64,000 nucleotides of DNA from Hyperoplus lanceolatus (GCA_026929865.2 CM049400.1:20168501-20232500), one strand, 5' to 3'; positions 34,183-47,224 are shown, counted from the stretch's first letter. Numbers and translations: made by a program. The notes: generated by a model from the letters alone, not told the origin.

Positions 34183-34491
34183 ATAACTCAATATCCATAA
34201 TTCTTCAATAATACTGTATCTACTATTTGAAAATGCTTCATCATTTATTACACTTTAATTATATTATAATTAAAATTATTATTTTAAAATTGAATGAAAA
34301 TATGTGAGGCTTTATTTAAAGAGTTTGAAGTCAGTAGGTATTTGAGCAGGACACTTCCACAAAAACACTTTGTCCTTTCTCGTCCAGTTCTTGATAACTG
34401 CAACACAAAAGCACAGTGACAGAAAATAGGTAAAGGTTTGCTTATGGTTAACACACACAGGCCTGGCTAACTGTTGTCAAATGATCTACAG

Positions 34492-34711
34492 TGGGTTGCA
34501 AAAATATTCATACCACTTGAACTTATTTTACAAGCCACACTTTTCAGTTTTTTTATTTATAATTTTTATTAAAAAATTTAAAACTATGTATCATTTTGAT
34601 TCCACATCACAATTATAAGCAATGCTGTGTTGGTTTATTATGTGAAATTCCAATAAAATAAATGTACGTGTGATTTATCCATGTGGAAAGGTCTAAGGGG
34701 TATGAATACTT
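34492..34711. mobile_element. Tc1 MITE related to the element at 56876
   Basis: Starts CAGTGGGTTGCAAAAATATTC after TA; the right side reads GGTATGAATACTTTTGTGAG. Internal CTTTTCAGTTTTTTTATTTA, TGTGTTGGTTTAT and AATTCCAATAAAATAAATGT match the terminal repeats of 56876-58499. There is no coding sequence, only two diverged end regions joined. The right terminus is degenerate. Confidence 0.65.
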
Positions 34712-34991
34712 TTGTGAGATTGTGAAGATGCACTTCGAGATGTCTTTGAGTAAAACCTTGTTTCTGCTTTTAAGAAGAAATTGAATATATGTACAATGAT
34801 GACACTGAAGAAAACAGTCCTTATGAGAAGAATAAATTGCAGTGTGCTTGTTCACCTAATAAGCTTATTAAGTGAAACAATCAAATAGAATATACAGAGA
34901 GTCCTATGTAGTTTAGGATATCTTTAACTACATTAGCATGAGTAAATTCTTCATCATACCTCTGTTCCTTTTTCTTCTCCATGGTTCTTTA

Positions 34992-35173
34992 AAGGCCTAC
35001 TTCACCGTTTGGAATATGAAGGTGTATTGAACTCGGAGATCCTATGAAGTATAAATGTGCAAAAAAAAATTTAATTGGATCATCCTAGCCTGAGAAAAGG
35101 CAGAAAGAGTGTTTTATGGTCTCACTGGCTAACCCTACATTTCTCTTTCTGTGATGTCACAGAAAGAGAAATG
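34992..35173. mobile_element. MITE partial copy (family of 2400-2697)
   Basis: TTAAAGGCCTACTTCACC, then GAATATGAAGGTGTATTGAA and ATCCTAGCCTGAGAAAAGGC, match the 2400-2697 element over about 180 bp. It ends in a perfect 17-bp stem, CATTTCTCTTTCTGTGA / TCACAGAAAGAGAAATG, with a 2-base loop. The right half of the element is missing. A further hairpin-like pair, CACATATTGTAACTTACTGTTACAATATGTG, follows at about 35186. Confidence 0.6.
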
Positions 35174-35474
35174 TACCATAACAACACATATTGTAACTTA
35201 CTGTTACAATATGTGTGGTTATGGTAGTTTCAGAGTGGAAAAAGTAAGTGGATCAGTTTACCCCACAGCTGGGGTAAAGTGAGCCACATGACAACTTTTT
35301 TTCAAACAATCATATTTTCATTGTCCTTTGTCTTGAAAACATTCTGCTAATGCCCATTTCTAGAAAACATCCTGAATTAATGGGAAATGTGTAAATTTGA
35401 GTGATAAATCATTTTAGCTCGCTTAGAGGGGAGCAAATGTAAAAAGTGGCTCAGATTACCCCGTTCTCCCCTAT

Positions 35475-37975
35475 TTATCCTAATTCATATTAAACAATAA
35501 TTTATATTGCATGACATATAAACAGTAATATATATTTACTCATGAAGTCAAAGAAAATCACAACTCATTATCCCATATCTCTGTAGTTGCCATGGTTCCC
35601 CATTTGTTCATATCTAGTTGTTTAGCTTTACCTTTCAAAATCATTCTTTCCTGTAAATAATACATTCTAAGATAAGTCTCCTTATACCAGATGATCATAA
35701 ATTAACTGTAAAAGCAAACAAGACCATCAGCGAAACAACACTATTTTATACCGTTTTTATTAATGCCTTTGCTCGGCTCCGATTTCCAGGGAACTTACAA
35801 AACAATTTACGGCAGATAGAACAGAAAAGCCTGTCTTTAACGAAAAGGACTAAATCAAAGTGTACCTCGCCTAACCATCATCATATAACCATCATATATG
35901 TTACATAGTCACATATCAATACATTACCTCATCACGATGCATACTATGCATGTGGTCTCTTTCACTCGATCATTAACAAATTCAAACGCTGCCGGCACGT
36001 GCTTGGGTGTAAAAACACTACTGAAAGTGCCTCAAAGCCACTCTAACTATGTCGAGAAAAAATTCTTCGTATCAACAAAATTATTTAAATATCTTCTGAA
36101 CATGGCTGTTTAAATGTTGTTGTGATTTAAAATCAGCAAACCCGTCAAATTAGGTTATTGTACCTCGCTGGAACTGAGCAGTGATGATCAAAACTCACAT
36201 AAAGTTGTAACATTATCCCAATGCTAGGACCACACACTGGTATCTGATGGTATCTGCAGACAGTGATCAATGTTACGTAACCAATGATAATGTAAATAAA
36301 TTTTGAATGATCTTGGGATGTATCCAGTTAGTTGACTAGTTTCACGTATTTTCTATATAATGTGCTGATGTTCCCATGTACTCAGTATGGCTGCATGCAG
36401 TCAGAACCTTGTTCAGCAAGAGAGACCGAAAAAATAAATAAACAGCAGCACATATACAAGTGAGAGAAAGCCTAGTTTCAGGCATTAACCTGATTTACAT
36501 TTCAGAAACCATCACGTCAGTTACTAGGTTTTTGCAAAAATATGTTTTAATAATCACATTAACATGTGCAGGGGTGTAGCAGACAGCTTTCAACTGTAAA
36601 CCATCTTAAAACCCATAATATTTCATGTAATTCAGTTCGGGGGCAGGCATGTACGCATCTGAGGTTTAGGGAAGCACAACAAAGTGGAAAATTAACAGAG
36701 TGTAAACTTAATAAACAGTTGTTGCACTGCAGCACAACATAGGGCAATTCCCACAGGAAGAGAAAGGCCAAGAGCAACGGAATGGCAGCGAGCCTCACAG
36801 CAGTGTTAAGACAGGAAGTCAGGGGTGAGGAGAAGGAATCTGAGAGTCAGAGTTCAGCAATCACTATTAAAAAAGGGGCAGAGTGTCTCTGGCCTGTAAC
36901 TGCCTTTCTGCCTTAAAGGTGATGTACATGAAATACTATATTTTCCCTTATACTTTAATCTGATAAAGGATATGTCTTAGGTAGAATTGGTCGCTTTGCT
37001 GTCACGTCCTAAAACACTTGAATTGAGATCTCTAAATGGTTAGTATATTTCTTGGTAAAAGGAACAGGATAAAATCGGTATTGGCTACTAGCATTCTCAG
37101 CTACTTTGCCCAAATGGGTGTATTCATCAGAGATGTAAGACACACATCCTATAAAACCAAGGGCACCAGAGAAATTCTTCACATGATCACCACAGCCCCA
37201 TAACTGTCTGGGACAAAAATGGAGGCTGCGCCGTATGTCAGTTATATGGCGCAATAACCAACTTAAAGAAGTGTGGTAATAGAGCCATTTAGCCGATCCT
37301 GAAAAATGAGAAGAGAGGACCTCTCCCCACAGACCATATACACACAGTTCTGTGATCTTTGTTATTTTAGAATGTGTGTTTTTAATATAAGGTTGAATTA
37401 CTGCACAAGTTCAGCAATTTGTAGCAGTAATTAAAATCTTGTATGTTTATATCAAAATGATAAAATTCAAAAACTGAATAATAATTATTGCATAGGCAAT
37501 GAACAAATCCCCTATTTTACCAATTTGTCAAAACTTAACATTTTCAATTTAACAAATGTTTTAATTGTCAATTGTTGATGGTTGTCTCAGACGTTATTGG
37601 ACTTCCGTTTAATTGTGTGTTGCAGCTTGTGGCTTTAATATAAATATGTTAAATATTGTCAGTTTTAAGGTCAATGACTGTGACAAGAAAGTGATGGGAA
37701 TTAAACAGATGCTATAACATAAAACGTTATTACAACACACAATGTGCTACATTTCAGAGCAGGTTTAAATGACTTGAGATAACATTGCACTTATTTCAAA
37801 CACAAGACCAGACATGAAGCTAATGTAATACAGATGTGGAAGGAAGAATACATCAAATGACAAAATACCTTTTTATTTCTTAAATATGTTGTACTCCATT
37901 TGTTTTAATACAAACCCAGTCAGCAAGTTATCAGTATCGGTTGTCTGTAGAATATGGTATGAGCACAAAACAGTT
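35475..37975. other. 2.5 kb TE-poor, non-coding
   Basis: Frames of 60-81 codons occur (for example 35898-36113, 36559-36798, 37009-37254) without domains or repeat partners. No paired TE ends were found. AT-rich patches lie at 37370-37560. Confidence 0.5.
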
Positions 37976-38268
37976 GGCGGCAGTGGCGAAGTGGGTAGGG
38001 TGTTCGCCCCTGATGTGCAGGGTCGGAGGTCCGATCCCCCGTCTCCCCGCCACATGTCGAAGTGTCCCTGGGCAAGACACTGAACCCCGAATTGCTCCCG
38101 AAAGTTAGCTTAGCACCCTAGTGCTAAGCCTACCCTGCGTGGTAGCTGCTGCTATCGGTGTATGAATGTGTGTGTGACTGGGTGAATGTGTACAAAAAAC
38201 AATGTAAAGCGCTTTGGGTCTGTGATAAACGGAGATATAGCGCTATACAAGTCCATTTACCATTTACC
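37976..38268 (+). mobile_element. tRNA-derived SINE (V-SINE type)
   Basis: The head has RNA polymerase III promoter boxes: a box A-like GTGGCGAAGTGGGTAGG (from 37983) and box B GGTCCGATCCC (38028-38038). The middle, TGTCGAAGTGTCC and GGGCAAGACACTGAACCCC, is the conserved V-SINE central region. Next come GTAAAGCGCTTTGGGT and AGCGCTATACAAG, and the tail is repeated CCATTTA (38253-38268). Head, core and tail are all present, so it is near full length. No clear target duplication. The 65-codon frame over its head is not a gene. Confidence 0.85.
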
Positions 38269-38847
38269 AAGTCTAATAAGATGCTGAATCTCCAACCATT
38301 GCCATAACTGCTTGTCAGAATGCATTGCCAGTGTATGAATTAATGTGTTGTTGTTGATGCTGTGGTTTGTCTTGTTATTGTTGTTGTCACTGCAGTGGCT
38401 CTTCCTGTCATGCACAAATGCATATCAGCTCAGCACATTGACATGTGTTACTCAAATTGTTAAAGATTGCTGATGCAGGGTAGTTGACATACAGTAGCTT
38501 AGCTCATTGTGCTTCTCTATTTTTTTTGAAAGGCAGCATGGAAGTGTTGAGTAATGTGTCTGCAATAAACTACAGGCTAACAAAGATTGCTTAAAAGTGG
38601 AGTAAATGAAAGAAATAACTAAAACAACCTCTGCTGTTACAGGTTGACACTTAATCTGGTATGAAAAGAGTCCATCATTAACGACGGCTAAATAATTATC
38701 ATGTACAGGGGAGTAGAAATAACAAAGATTAATGGAATGAGAGAAATATAAACGTCCCAGCAGTATCTGCAGCCTGGCAAGATCCATTTTGCTTCCATCG
38801 TGTTTGATTGGAGCCATATATCACAATTCCATACCAGTGCAAGCTCT

Positions 38848-38878
<31 letters not shown>

Positions 38879-41800
38879 AGCGCGCGCGAGTGAACAGGCA
38901 TGCTGCTCAGGAGTCAGGCAGGATTAGTCAGAAATCCCCTGAAACTGGAGCAGCAAGGGCCACTTGAGGCAGGGCAATTGGGCAGACTGTAATGCAGGTC
39001 TTCAGTAGAAATGTGCTTATTTATGTAATCATGCAAGAAATATTTTGCTTGTGAAAGCATCTAAAATGGGAACACTGGGCTCCTCTCTTCTAATTTGGGA
39101 TCAAAATAACAGTATAACTGCTCCCCCTGGTGTGCTTATCATTGTATTGCCAGGGAGAATAATCCGTATTGTAATTAGCGTGCACCCTGAGGTCAAATCA
39201 CTGACTTTGGTAGGAGTGCATTTTCACACCATGCTACAGCTAAGTAGCCTTCCATTCACCTCATTTTGCAGCAGGAAAATAGTGCCCCATATTCAAGCAC
39301 TACACTGACTAAAGTGAGAGAAGCAGAAATTCTCCAAAAAACGACACAACTTGTATGGCTCAATTAAAACATCTGATATCAACATCATATAGCAGTGTTG
39401 TCTCTGAAGCTAAGTTTTCTAATTCTTTGGGGTTAAAACTTGATATTGTAGGATTAAAATGTATATCTCTGTCGGTGGTTCTTAAATGGAAAAAGCTACA
39501 TGGAGCCCCTCTCTTAACTCGCCTTACACCCCCCCCCCCCCACAGACACACACACACACATACAAAATTAACTGATCATAATTCGTAGTAAGTTCATCTT
39601 CCACAAAACCCCTTCGACACATTTTAAGTGTTAAATCATCCCTTTGTGCAGCGAGTGGGAGAAAAGACAGGAAGAGGGGCAAGCAAGCAAAGAGACAGTG
39701 CTGTACTTTTTACAAGTTTTAAGTCTGGGGGTGTGTGGATCTAGCCCTTCAGTCAAATATGTTGCCATGCAAGGGATTAGAGGTCTGTGAAGCACTAGGT
39801 CTTGACCTGCAAGCCTTGGAGCCTGGCTGTAACCTGACCCAATACCAGGTGTATGCCTGTGGGTCAAAGGGTTGGGAAAGCATGCTACAAAAGACAGCTC
39901 CTCAATAAAACCCTCACTGCTCCAATTAACCATTTTAAACCTTGTTTTCAAGCCCTCAAATAGCTCCTGCCATGTACGAGCATGGGTTTGCAATGTGTGC
40001 TGAAAAGACTCATATTCCCTTAATTGTAGAAGCCCACACAAATGTCAGCTAAATGAAATGTGTAGCGTGTATATCCTAGAATGTTAATGGCATGCTTACT
40101 CCCTGCACCCGCCCGGCTTTGCTTTTACTTTCAAAATAATTTACTGCGCCTTTAAAGCACCCTGTCATCTGCAGCCAGAGACCCATAACTGTCATGTGAG
40201 TCGATCATTTACCCAGTGATCTCCTAAGTGTTACGTGTTAATGGGTGGAAGCTGTACAAAACATAAGGAAATAACTAACACCTACAGAACCAACAGATCA
40301 TCTCTGCACAGAGGAAAGCTGTATCATTTCATAACACATTCAGGACTGCAGCGGTTAATCAAGCGACCTGCCAGGAGGATTGCCATATTTCAAGAACATG
40401 TCAAAGGAGAGGTCTTTAAGTATGCTCATATGGGATTGTATAACTGAGTAGGACTCTTCTTTCACTTACATTAGTTGTTGACACCCGGGAATTGGGAACA
40501 TTAAATTCTGTGGTGACAAGGTTAATTTAACATAATTTAGGCCTCTAATATGTGGTGCTTATTTTTGGCCATAAAGGATACCTAGCAAATTTATTAATGT
40601 CTAATTGTTGAAATTGAGAATTCAAAGATTAAATGACAATATATACAACATACACATGGTTGCCTATTAAACCATTTCCAAACGTGTACTTGATGAATTT
40701 TCTGCATAAGTTCAATATCTAAAACAACAAAAATTACCTTAGTAATTATAGTCCTGATTATTTTAATATTTATTAGGCATTCTTGCCTTTATTAGGCTGT
40801 GTTGACCTACTAGCTGAAATTGACTACACTTGAACAAGCCTACAACTGGCTGACCTCAGAGTGTAATTAATTGCTCCAGCATGCCCTTGCACAATGTGTT
40901 TGGATAGGTGTTTCTTGCGGCTAACAAAAAAGCCTTTGTATCGCTTCACTTTAAACCGTGACTCAATTAGGGAAGGAAATGAGAGTAAATACAAAAAGCC
41001 ATTGTCTTTCTTGAAGCCACAGCACAGCAAATGTACATGTACATTTTGGGAACAGCATGTGAACAACCATAAAAACAGAATAAGGATACTGACAAGATCT
41101 GCAATTGATGATTGTTTTCATTACCTTTTAAATGGGAAAATAATTTTTTAAATAACTGTTTTGGCTATGAAACGTCACAAAAAATGCTCCTCACAATTTT
41201 GTAAGCCCAAAGTGACGTTTTAAAATTGTTGTTGTTGTGTTACACAACTATTAGTTTTAGCTCCATGTAAGGCAAATGAAGCAGCACATATTCACATTTG
41301 AGGAGCTAGAAACATGTATCTGGCATTTTACTTTAATAATTACTCAAATGAATATCGATCTTAAAATAAAACAATTTAAAATACATTAAAAAAAATAACA
41401 TTTCATTGTCAATTTCAGCACAAAGGATGTTGCTAGTTCTTTCAACGTGGAGAACAATCAATACACCACCTTTAAAAAATATTCCTTTGTAACACAGTCT
41501 GCTTTATCTCACTCTTTCACCTCTGTGCGTCTCACTCTGACCAGTTCATCTCATTCACTTTACTACTCTTGGATAGGAGTTTCCTAGTGAGGTGAATTCC
41601 AGCATGCACTTGTCAAGTGACCCATGACCATGGGCGGACAAGGTTACCAGTCATGACTTTTACAGCCGTTTCTGCCTCCATACCAGTCTCCGTGTTTCCC
41701 TGCCTGAAATAGTAAGTCGGATTCTGTCGTAATGAAAAGCACAGAACAGAGTGGCTCAGAACAAACATGCTGCTCTGATACCCTCCAGGCTTAAGCTGAC

Positions 41801-43846
41801 AAAAACATCAAGACAATGACAGCAAAGTATGAGAGGTGAACAAAACCCCAAAGGATGTTCAAGGGAGAGGGGAGCAAAAGGTGACGGAGCAATAGAATCT
41901 ACACGCTAAATAAAAGGGCAATTTAGCACCTCTTTGGATTTGTTGTCTTAACAATGCACCTGTGCAGTAAAACTAATAGCTGAAGTGTAGAACAATTATT
42001 TTGGATGTGGACACTTTTCCATGGGTATACAATTGAAAAGTAACAATGTTAACTTAACTGTTCATCCTAAATGTTCAATAGCAGTTTTGTACTCCAGCTT
42101 TTCTGTCCTGCAAATCAACATGTTGTGGCCAATAAATCAACTAGAATAACATCCATTTAGCTACATTTAATCAGATATTTCAAAATGAGCACAGTATTTA
42201 GTCTCTTTTATTCGACTGTATAACAAGTATAGCCGATTAAACTACACACAAAAATATATGTATGTGTGCGTGTGTGTTTACACTGTATATACAGCAAATT
42301 ATTCATTAACTTGTTCATACCAGCAAAAAAGAAACAATTTGCATTCATACACTGCTCACATTATTAGACTTTATTAGACTTGCCTTAAAATACTATTATT
42401 GAATATGCATTTTGCCACAGAGAATATTGAAATCTAATTGGTCACCAATTCTCTAAACAGACTGTGAGTGACTTGTAATGCTATATTGCAAGATGTTTCG
42501 GGGTATTTCTATTTTATTTTAGTGATTAAAAACAAACACACAAGAGACACTTTCCATTGTTTACAACAATAAATATAATCCAGCACTACAAAAAGTTATC
42601 CCCTGTTGACATGCACTGTCACTGTGGTCCCGTTAACATGGGAAGAAAAAGAAAAACACACACTTCAAGCAAAGCACAGAGTGAGCCTGTTGTCACTGTG
42701 CGGGAGACGTTCCCCTCTCCTTCATCTGATCGCTGAACACATCAGCATGTTTACGCGTCTCTATCAAATGTAATATAGGCCTATTCGCTCGGGGCTCCCG
42801 GTCAAACCACAACTAATCTTCCTAACAATGGCGACAACAACACTTTCCCATAATGTGAAGCTGACGGCGATTTAAAAAAAAAATTAAATTAATTAAATTA
42901 ATTTAATTAAAAAATTAAATAAAGAAAAGGCACAGTGCTTCCTGCAATTGGGTCAGATCGAGTCCAGCCGAATTCACACCACAAACAAACTGCAGCAGAG
43001 TGTGTTTGGAAGTGCACAGAGACCACCTCTTCAAGTGGGTCTCGCAGCGCTTGTTTAGTCCGCCGCCGAGTGCCATTGCTGTATTCACACCTGCCTGCAA
43101 GATGTGCACCCAAGGCGGAAGTGCACCTGAGTTCGTTTCAACCAAACTAAAAATGGCAGGTGTGAATACACCCTTAGCCTCTCAGATTTCCTCTCAAAGT
43201 GCACCAGATTGATGCATTTAACTTTGAAAGGTAAAAACAAATATTCCAGGGGGATTTTATGAACACACTGATTTTGATTAATAATATGTGATTTTTTTTT
43301 CAAATTTTAATAGGAAGTAATAACTTATTCTTCAATAGCTTCAATGTTATGTGACCCAGTGTCTCCCACGGACAAACCTAAGGACTAGGTTCCCCACAGT
43401 TTCACAAAATTCTTTGGGAAACACTTGTTCAAGGATTACATATTAATAAGCAGTCATGCTTATGTATAACTGGATTAATAACTGTGCTACTTTGCGGTAA
43501 AAATGGCTCTCCTGTTACAGTAAGGGTGCACAATATATCGGGGGGGGGGGGGGTTCCGTTACTGTGCATGTTGGTATTGTGGTATACATTTCGCAAAGAC
43601 AGCTTGAACCCATCGTCAACCACTTAATATGGGTTTGGGCCCCAAACCTGCATCCTTATAGTTTATATTAATTTTATTTTCTTTTTTAATGTGTCCATAT
43701 TTAGTCATGAAAATTGCATCACGGTGGAGAGAGAAGACCAAAAGGAAACGGGGCATTTTTTGAGAATAAGATGAAGAGTGAAAAAGAAAATTTGAAAGAA
43801 AAAAACATGCATGAATGGCAGACAGTGGAAAGATGGCACAGTCAGT

Positions 43847-43879
<33 letters not shown>

Positions 43880-44090
43880 CATGAGAGTATGAGCTCCTAG
43901 TTCCCCAGGGTACACACCCTGTCAGACAGATCATAATAAACTGTCATCTGTTCAGCCAGGGGCTTAAGTTCCATGCTGGTGCTGAGACCAAAGGAAGACG
44001 GAAACACTAACTAATGCCATGCCTTAGAAGGTTTCTGTGCTGTGAACACATGAGCCTGTAGACAAGCCTTTTTTTCCCTAACAATGAGAC
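38269..44090. other. 5.8 kb mostly unique, non-coding
   Basis: The longest frame (136 codons, 39631-40041 minus) has no domain-like sequence. It contains (GT)n at about 38849-38878, C10 plus (CA)n at 39531-39560, an AT-rich near-palindromic patch at 42873-42921, a G12 run at 43540-43552 and (GT)n at 43848-43878. Apart from the short repeat near 42930-43185 I found no TE ends, which sets it apart from the neighbouring regions. Confidence 0.5.
43081..43169. repeat. 15-bp inverted repeat in a MITE-like patch
   Basis: GTATTCACACCTGCC (43081-43095) and GGCAGGTGTGAATAC (43155-43169) are perfect inverted repeats. The surrounding sequence from about 42930 (AATTCACACC, GAAGTGCACAGAGACC) resembles fish non-autonomous elements with TTCACACC-type ends. 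The full borders are not clear. Confidence 0.45.
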
Positions 44091-44273
<183 letters not shown>

Positions 44274-44329
44274 TTTTCTTTTTTTTCTATAAATATGGAA
44301 TTATGTATTAATCAAAAGAGTGTTAAACA

Positions 44330-44408
44330 AACCATAATGTTTTTTTATTTTAGATTCTTCAAAGTAGCCACCTTTAGAAGTGCTGAGCACTTGTTTACTG
44401 CTTTGCCT
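44330..44408 (-). pseudogene. Tc1-like transposase C-terminal fragment
   Basis: The minus strand of GATTCTTCAAAGTAGCCACC and GTGCTGAGCACTTGTTTACT plus TTTGCCTTCACTTTGCG corresponds to the last residues of another Tc1-like transposase (family tail ending VATLKNLK). Only about 80 bp remain. Its right side is replaced by the TAGCCTGG-family fragment. Confidence 0.45.
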
Positions 44409-44595
44409 TCACTTTGCGTTCCAACTCTGGAGCGCGACTTCGACGTCATCGTTCTCAGCCACTCGCTCTATTAGTTAATTGGACCAACAAAAGTCTGGCT
44501 GGAGAAGGAACCCATGAATATACCGCAGCCCTAGACTGACTACTGAAGTGAAATTAAAATTGAGTGGAAGTAGGTAGGCGGGCGGTGCCAGGCTA
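44409..44595. mobile_element. TAGCCTGG-family fragment, right end only
   Basis: It matches the reverse of 30240-30420 (GGAGCGCGACTTCGACGTCA, TCTCAGCCACTCGCTCT) and the right part of 2857-3095 (ACTGACTACTGAAG, GGCGGGCGGTGCCAGGCTA). It ends CCAGGCTA at 44595. The left end is missing, so there is no TSD test. Confidence 0.65.
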
Positions 44596-45635
44596 ATATA
44601 CAGGTGCATCTAAAACAAAATTGAATATCAATGAAAAGTTCCTTTTTTCTGTAATTTAATTCAAAAAGTGAAACTTAAGTATTCATTACACATTAAAGCA
44701 GCTCCGAGTAACATTTAAATATATTTTAAACAGCCTCATGTTTCCTCTCATAATCATAAATTACCTTTAACAGCAAACAAGACCATCAGTGCAAAGAAAG
44801 ACGTTTTTATATAGTTTTTATTACTGCTTTTGGTCTGGTCGCACACCCAGTCCGATTTTCGGTTCGCTCGTGCAGGCTCTATGTTCACATATCCGTATTG
44901 GTCGCAGATTTCAGTGTGGCGCAGCAACGCGATTTGAGAAGCCTATCTCTCCAGGTGAGGGAAGGGGAGCGGGAGCCTTGTTTGAGACAGTTATTTGTCG
45001 TCATAATGACTGATAACGGGGCTGAACCATCAAAGAAAAAAAAGAAAATGCAATGAAGAAAAGCTAAAAGGGAGAGTGAGGGAGAGTGGTAGACAGGCGG
45101 GAGGGTGTTGCCAAGCAACACATACACAATTTCACGGGAGCGAACTAGACTGCAGTGTTTACTCCTAAATGAATGAGCGGTAGCCTACTAAAACTTTGCC
45201 TCACCATCATCAGATGACCACGTAATCTTTCAGCTCCGTGAGAGTTAGGTGACTCTGCATCAACTCATTGCAATCAGATGTGTGTAGCACTTACTGGAAA
45301 AGTTGATGCTGTGTCACTAACCACTCTCACGGAGCCGAAAAGAGTCCGGTGCCCTCACACTTTCAACACACGGACATGCACTATATTGCTTCCTGATCAT
45401 TTGAATCTTGCACTACCGGCACAAGCTAGAAAACAGCTTCACGACAGCTGGTGTCGTAAAAATACTACTGCTTTTGTCCAAAGGGGCCGCCAACGGACAT
45501 ACAGTCCCCTCCATAAGTATCGGAACAGTGAGGCCAATTCCTTTATTTTTGCTGTAGACTGGAAACATTTGGGTTTGACACCAAAAGATGAATATGAGAC
45601 AATAGCTCAACATTTCAGCTTTCATTTCCAGGTAT

Positions 45636-46166
45636 TCACATCTGGATCTGATGTACAACTGAGAAGATATAATTTTTTGAAAAGGAACACCACATTTTTA
45701 GGCAAGCAAAAGTATTGGAACAGATAGACTTTAAATAAATTAAAGTAAATAAACCATAATATTTTGTCGCAAATACATTGCTTGCAATAACTGCATCAAG
45801 CCTGTGACCCATTGACATCACAAAACGTTTGCATTCTTCTTTTGTGATGCTTTTCCAGGCTTTCACCGCAGCCTCATTCAGTTGCTGTTTGTTTTGGGGG
45901 GTTACTCCCTTCGGTCTCCTCTTTAGCAGGTAACATGCATGCTCTATAGCGTTTAAGTCTGGAGATTGACTTGGCCAGTCTAAAACTTTCCATTTCTTGC
46001 CTCTGATTAACTCCTTTGTTGTTTTTGCAGTTTTTGTTGGATCATTATCTTGCTGCATGATGGAGCATCTTCCAATCAGTTTGGTTGCATCTTTCTTTAA
46101 ATTGGCAGACCGAATGTTTCTGTAGACTTTTAAGTTAATTTTGCTGTTGCCATCATGTGTTACTGT
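45636..46166 (-). pseudogene. Tc1-like transposase 3' half, left arm copy
   Basis: The minus frame reads THDGNSKINLKVYRN, then SIMQQDNDPTKTAKTTKELI (second catalytic Asp), LDWPSQSPDLNAIEHACYLL (Glu), LNEAAVKAWKSITKEECKRF and the end DAVIASNVFATKYYGLF. The helix-turn-helix and first Asp are absent. The frame is open throughout, which is notable for a duplicated fragment. Confidence 0.8.
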
Positions 46167-46189
46167 GTTGTTGTCAAGATGAACCTTTA

Positions 46190-46740
46190 CCAAAGTGATG
46201 GAAAGGCTACAGTTTATAGACAGAAAGGATCTACTCATGATCCCAAACATACAGGCTCATCTGTGAAACACGGTGGAGGCAATGTCATGGCATGGACTTG
46301 CATGGCTTCTTCTGGGACGGGCTCATTATTCTTCATTGATGATGTAACACATGATGGCAACAGCAAAATGAACTCAGAAGTTTACAGAAACATTTTGTCT
46401 GACAATTTAAGGAAAGATGCAACCAAACTGATTGGAAGATCCTCCATCATGCAGCAAGATAATGACCCAAAACGCAACAAAGGAGTTAATCAGGGGCACA
46501 AAGTGGAAGCTTTTAGACTGGCCAAGTCAATCTCCAGACTTAAACGATATGGAGCATGCATTTTACCTGCTAAAGAGGAGACTTAAGAGAGTAACCCCCT
46601 AACACAAACTGCAACTGAATGAGGCTGCGGTGAAAGCCTGGAAAAGCATCACAAAAGAAGAATGCAAAAGTTTGGTAATGTCAGTGGGTCACAGGCTTGA
46701 TGCGGTTATTGCAAGCAAAGGATTTGCGACAAAATAGTAC
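46190..46740 (+). pseudogene. Tc1-like transposase 3' half, right arm copy
   Basis: The plus frame begins in the loop with GKATVYRQKGSTHDPKHTGS and SVKHGGGNVMAWTCMASSGT, then NSEVYRNILSDNLRKDATKL and SIMQQDNDPKRN (second Asp). It then frameshifts near 46475. Remaining parts of the tail (NEAAVKAWKSITKEE-like, DAVIASKGFATK-like) continue in another frame to 46740. The first catalytic Asp region (WSDE) is missing. Confidence 0.75.
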
Positions 46741-47224
46741 GTTTTATTCAGTTTAATTTCTTTAAAGTCTATCTGTTCCAATACTTCTGCTCGCCTAAAA
46801 ATGTGGTGTTCCTTTACAAATAATGATATCTTCTCAGTTGTGTATCAGATCCAGATGTAAATACCTAGAATTGAAAGCTGGAATGTTGAGCTATTGTCTC
46901 ATATTCATCTTTTGGTGTCAAACCCAAATGTTTCCAGTCTACGGCAAAAATAAAGGAATCGGCCTCACTGTTTCGATACTTATGGAGGGGACTGTAGTTA
47001 CTCGTAGAGGCTTTAAGTGAAATTAATGTAAAATAAACATTCTTTTCAGAAGGTCATCATTCCTGTATTATAAATCCTTTTTTGATTGGGTTTTATGTAA
47101 TATTCATGTATCAATCAATCATCCAAATAAAAGGCCTGACATATTTCACTTTGTGTAATGAATTTAGGAACGTTTCACTTTTTGAATGGACTTTCCATGA
47201 TTTTATATTTCTTAGATGCACCTG

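Larger units (their letters stand above)
45502..46994. mobile_element. Tc1-like foldback element 1 (CAGTCCCCTCCATAAGTAT ends)
   Basis: CAGTCCCCTCCATAAGTATC and GATACTTATGGAGGGGACTG are flanked by TA (45500-45501 and 46995-46996). The arms of about 650 bp (45502-46163 and 46347-46994) are inverted copies of the same transposase 3' half. The loop of about 180 bp adds transposase sequence upstream of the right copy. So it is a head-to-head half dimer, not a normal Tc1. Confidence 0.85.
44693..47016. mobile_element. TTAA-flanked element B, copy 2, split by a Tc1 foldback
   Basis: It starts TTAAAGCAGCTCCGAGTAAC and ends GTTACTCGTAGAGGCTTTAA. The left 0.8 kb aligns closely with 10977-11930 (TCATGTTTCCTCTCATAATC, CGCACACCCAGTCCGATTTT, GAGAAAACAGCTTCACGACA-like). 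At the point corresponding to about 11920 in copy 1, a Tc1 foldback (45502-46994) is inserted. Confidence 0.8.
44601..47224. mobile_element. Mariner-type element with CAGGTGCATCT ends, hosting nested TEs
   Basis: CAGGTGCATCTAAAACAAAA at 44601 after TA pairs with TTAGATGCACCTG ending at 47224 (following dinucleotide CA, one change from TA). Inner inverted matches include GAAAAGTTCCTTTTTTCTGT-like and TTCACTTTTTGAATGGAC parts and ATTCATTACACA / TGTGTAATGAAT. It hosts element B copy 2 (44693-47016). Excluding this it is about 300 bp, a MITE. Confidence 0.7.

Noticed and set aside
37886-38083. 65-codon frame and a tRNA-like promoter
   Set aside because: Box A and box B belong to a SINE; no cloverleaf with acceptor stem can be drawn, so this is not a tRNA gene.
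39631-40041. Minus-strand 136-codon frame in the TE-poor block
   Set aside because: No domain, no splice context and unremarkable composition; a frame of this length is expected by chance in 64 kb.
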